Shown one piece after another: positions 63,717-64,000 of a stretch of 64,000 bases of DNA. The first letter of the stretch is position 1. Each line of letters opens with the position of its first letter. The translations under genes were made by a program, and so were the position numbers. The DNA lies in contig NZ_JAGIOP010000002.1 of the NCBI RefSeq assembly GCF_017876775.1, positions 3,906,001-3,970,000 on the forward strand, given 5' to 3'. The stretch comes from Mycolicibacterium lutetiense. Lineage in GTDB: Bacteria > Actinomycetota > Actinomycetes > Mycobacteriales > Mycobacteriaceae. A model generated the notes under the pieces. The model did no database searches. It was not told where the DNA came from and was given only the letters and a program-made list of their open reading frames with translations.

Positions 63717-64000
63717 ATGAACCGCAAAAATGTGATCCGTACGTTGACCGTGATCGCGGTCGTGCTGTTGCTGGGCTGGTCGTTTTTCTATTTCAGCGAC
63801 GACACCCGCGGCTACAAACCCGTCGACACCTCGGTGGCGGTGGCCCAGATCAATGCTGACAACGTCAACAGCGCCCAGATCGACGACCGCGAGCAACAGC
63901 TGCGACTCGACCTGAAGAGCGGCAAGGACGAGACCGAGAACAGCGACAAGGTCATCACGAAGTACCCGACCGGCTACGCGGTGAAGCTCGTCGACCAGCT
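63717..64000 (+). CDS. ftsH: Cell-division protease FtsH, N-terminal part (cut by window end)
   Basis: The first 94 codons are present, with no stop before the window ends. The sequence [20 protein letters not shown] is the N-terminal membrane helix and [18 protein letters not shown] the start of the periplasmic domain of mycobacterial FtsH, including the conserved [12 protein letters not shown] segment. FtsH is a hexameric AAA+ zinc protease of the membrane. The AAA and protease domains lie beyond the window. Start ATG at 63717. Confidence 0.93.
   Translation, partial: MNRKNVIRTLTVIAVVLLLGWSFFYFSDDTRGYKPVDTSVAVAQINADNVNSAQIDDREQQLRLDLKSGKDETENSDKVITKYPTGYAVKLVDQ

Overview
The window is chromosomal DNA of a mycobacterium. 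It is GC-rich, uses many GTG and TTG starts, joins genes by 4-bp GTGA/ATGA overlaps, and preserves the gene order of the M. tuberculosis Rv3684-to-Rv3610c segment in reverse. The PE_PGRS, ESX-pair (esxV/W) and PE/PPE genes that M. tuberculosis carries in this segment are missing, and several extra genes are present. That fits an environmental, probably rapidly growing species (Mycolicibacterium type). Rv names below are my recognition of families and synteny; no database was searched.

Layout. 0-5.5 kb: tRNA-Pro, a PLP-dependent cysteine-synthase-like enzyme, a metallophosphoesterase, the penicillin-binding protein PonA2 and the Fe-S regulator WhiB4. 5.5-18.9 kb: a GET3/ArsA-like ATPase pair, a DUF4177 microprotein, RidA-like and metallo-beta-lactamase-fold proteins, the cAMP receptor protein, then nth, a thioredoxin-like protein, a CoA-type Nudix hydrolase, the acid-resistance protease MarP, EphE, a phage-holin-superfamily protein, a secreted protease, acetyl-CoA synthetase and a Fic-like relic. 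18.9-20.4 kb: a HAD phosphatase flanked by two non-coding RNAs, an Ms1/MTS2823-type RNA and a 6C RNA. 20.5-25.1 kb: a compact tad/Flp pilus operon. 25-35.9 kb: an Rv3651-like protein, an SftH/MrfA-type helicase, CspA, TopA, a membrane adenylate cyclase, DNA polymerase III delta-prime and tRNA-Thr.

35.9-38.9 kb is an accessory island directly behind tRNA-Thr: a CMD-family protein, a membrane protein/lipoprotein pair, a second lipoprotein that looks split by a frameshift, and an orphan EspA/EspE-like protein. 38.9-44 kb holds a large membrane protein, a GalE-type epimerase, and an amidohydrolase/TetR pair with a clear operator. 44-51.6 kb is a tightly coupled minus-strand operon: a 1310-residue NRPS-like membrane synthetase of poly-epsilon-lysine-synthetase architecture, a short M1 peptidase-like protein, a flippase, a GT2 glycosyltransferase and a DUF2304 protein. 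It is the best candidate here for an under-described system; the adenylation pocket I read by hand is close to a lysine code. 51.6-64 kb: a Mn-type riboswitch with terC, a serine hydrolase, a UraD-like protein, ppa, then dacB, a zincin, tilS and hpt, then lpqG, a monooxygenase/epoxide hydrolase/dehydrogenase operon, and the start of ftsH.

Two themes run through the window. One is cell envelope and stress: PonA2, MarP, DacB, the Tad pilus and the NRPS-like operon. The other is cAMP signalling: a cyclase, CRP, and a near-consensus CRP site inside the Ms1-type RNA promoter.
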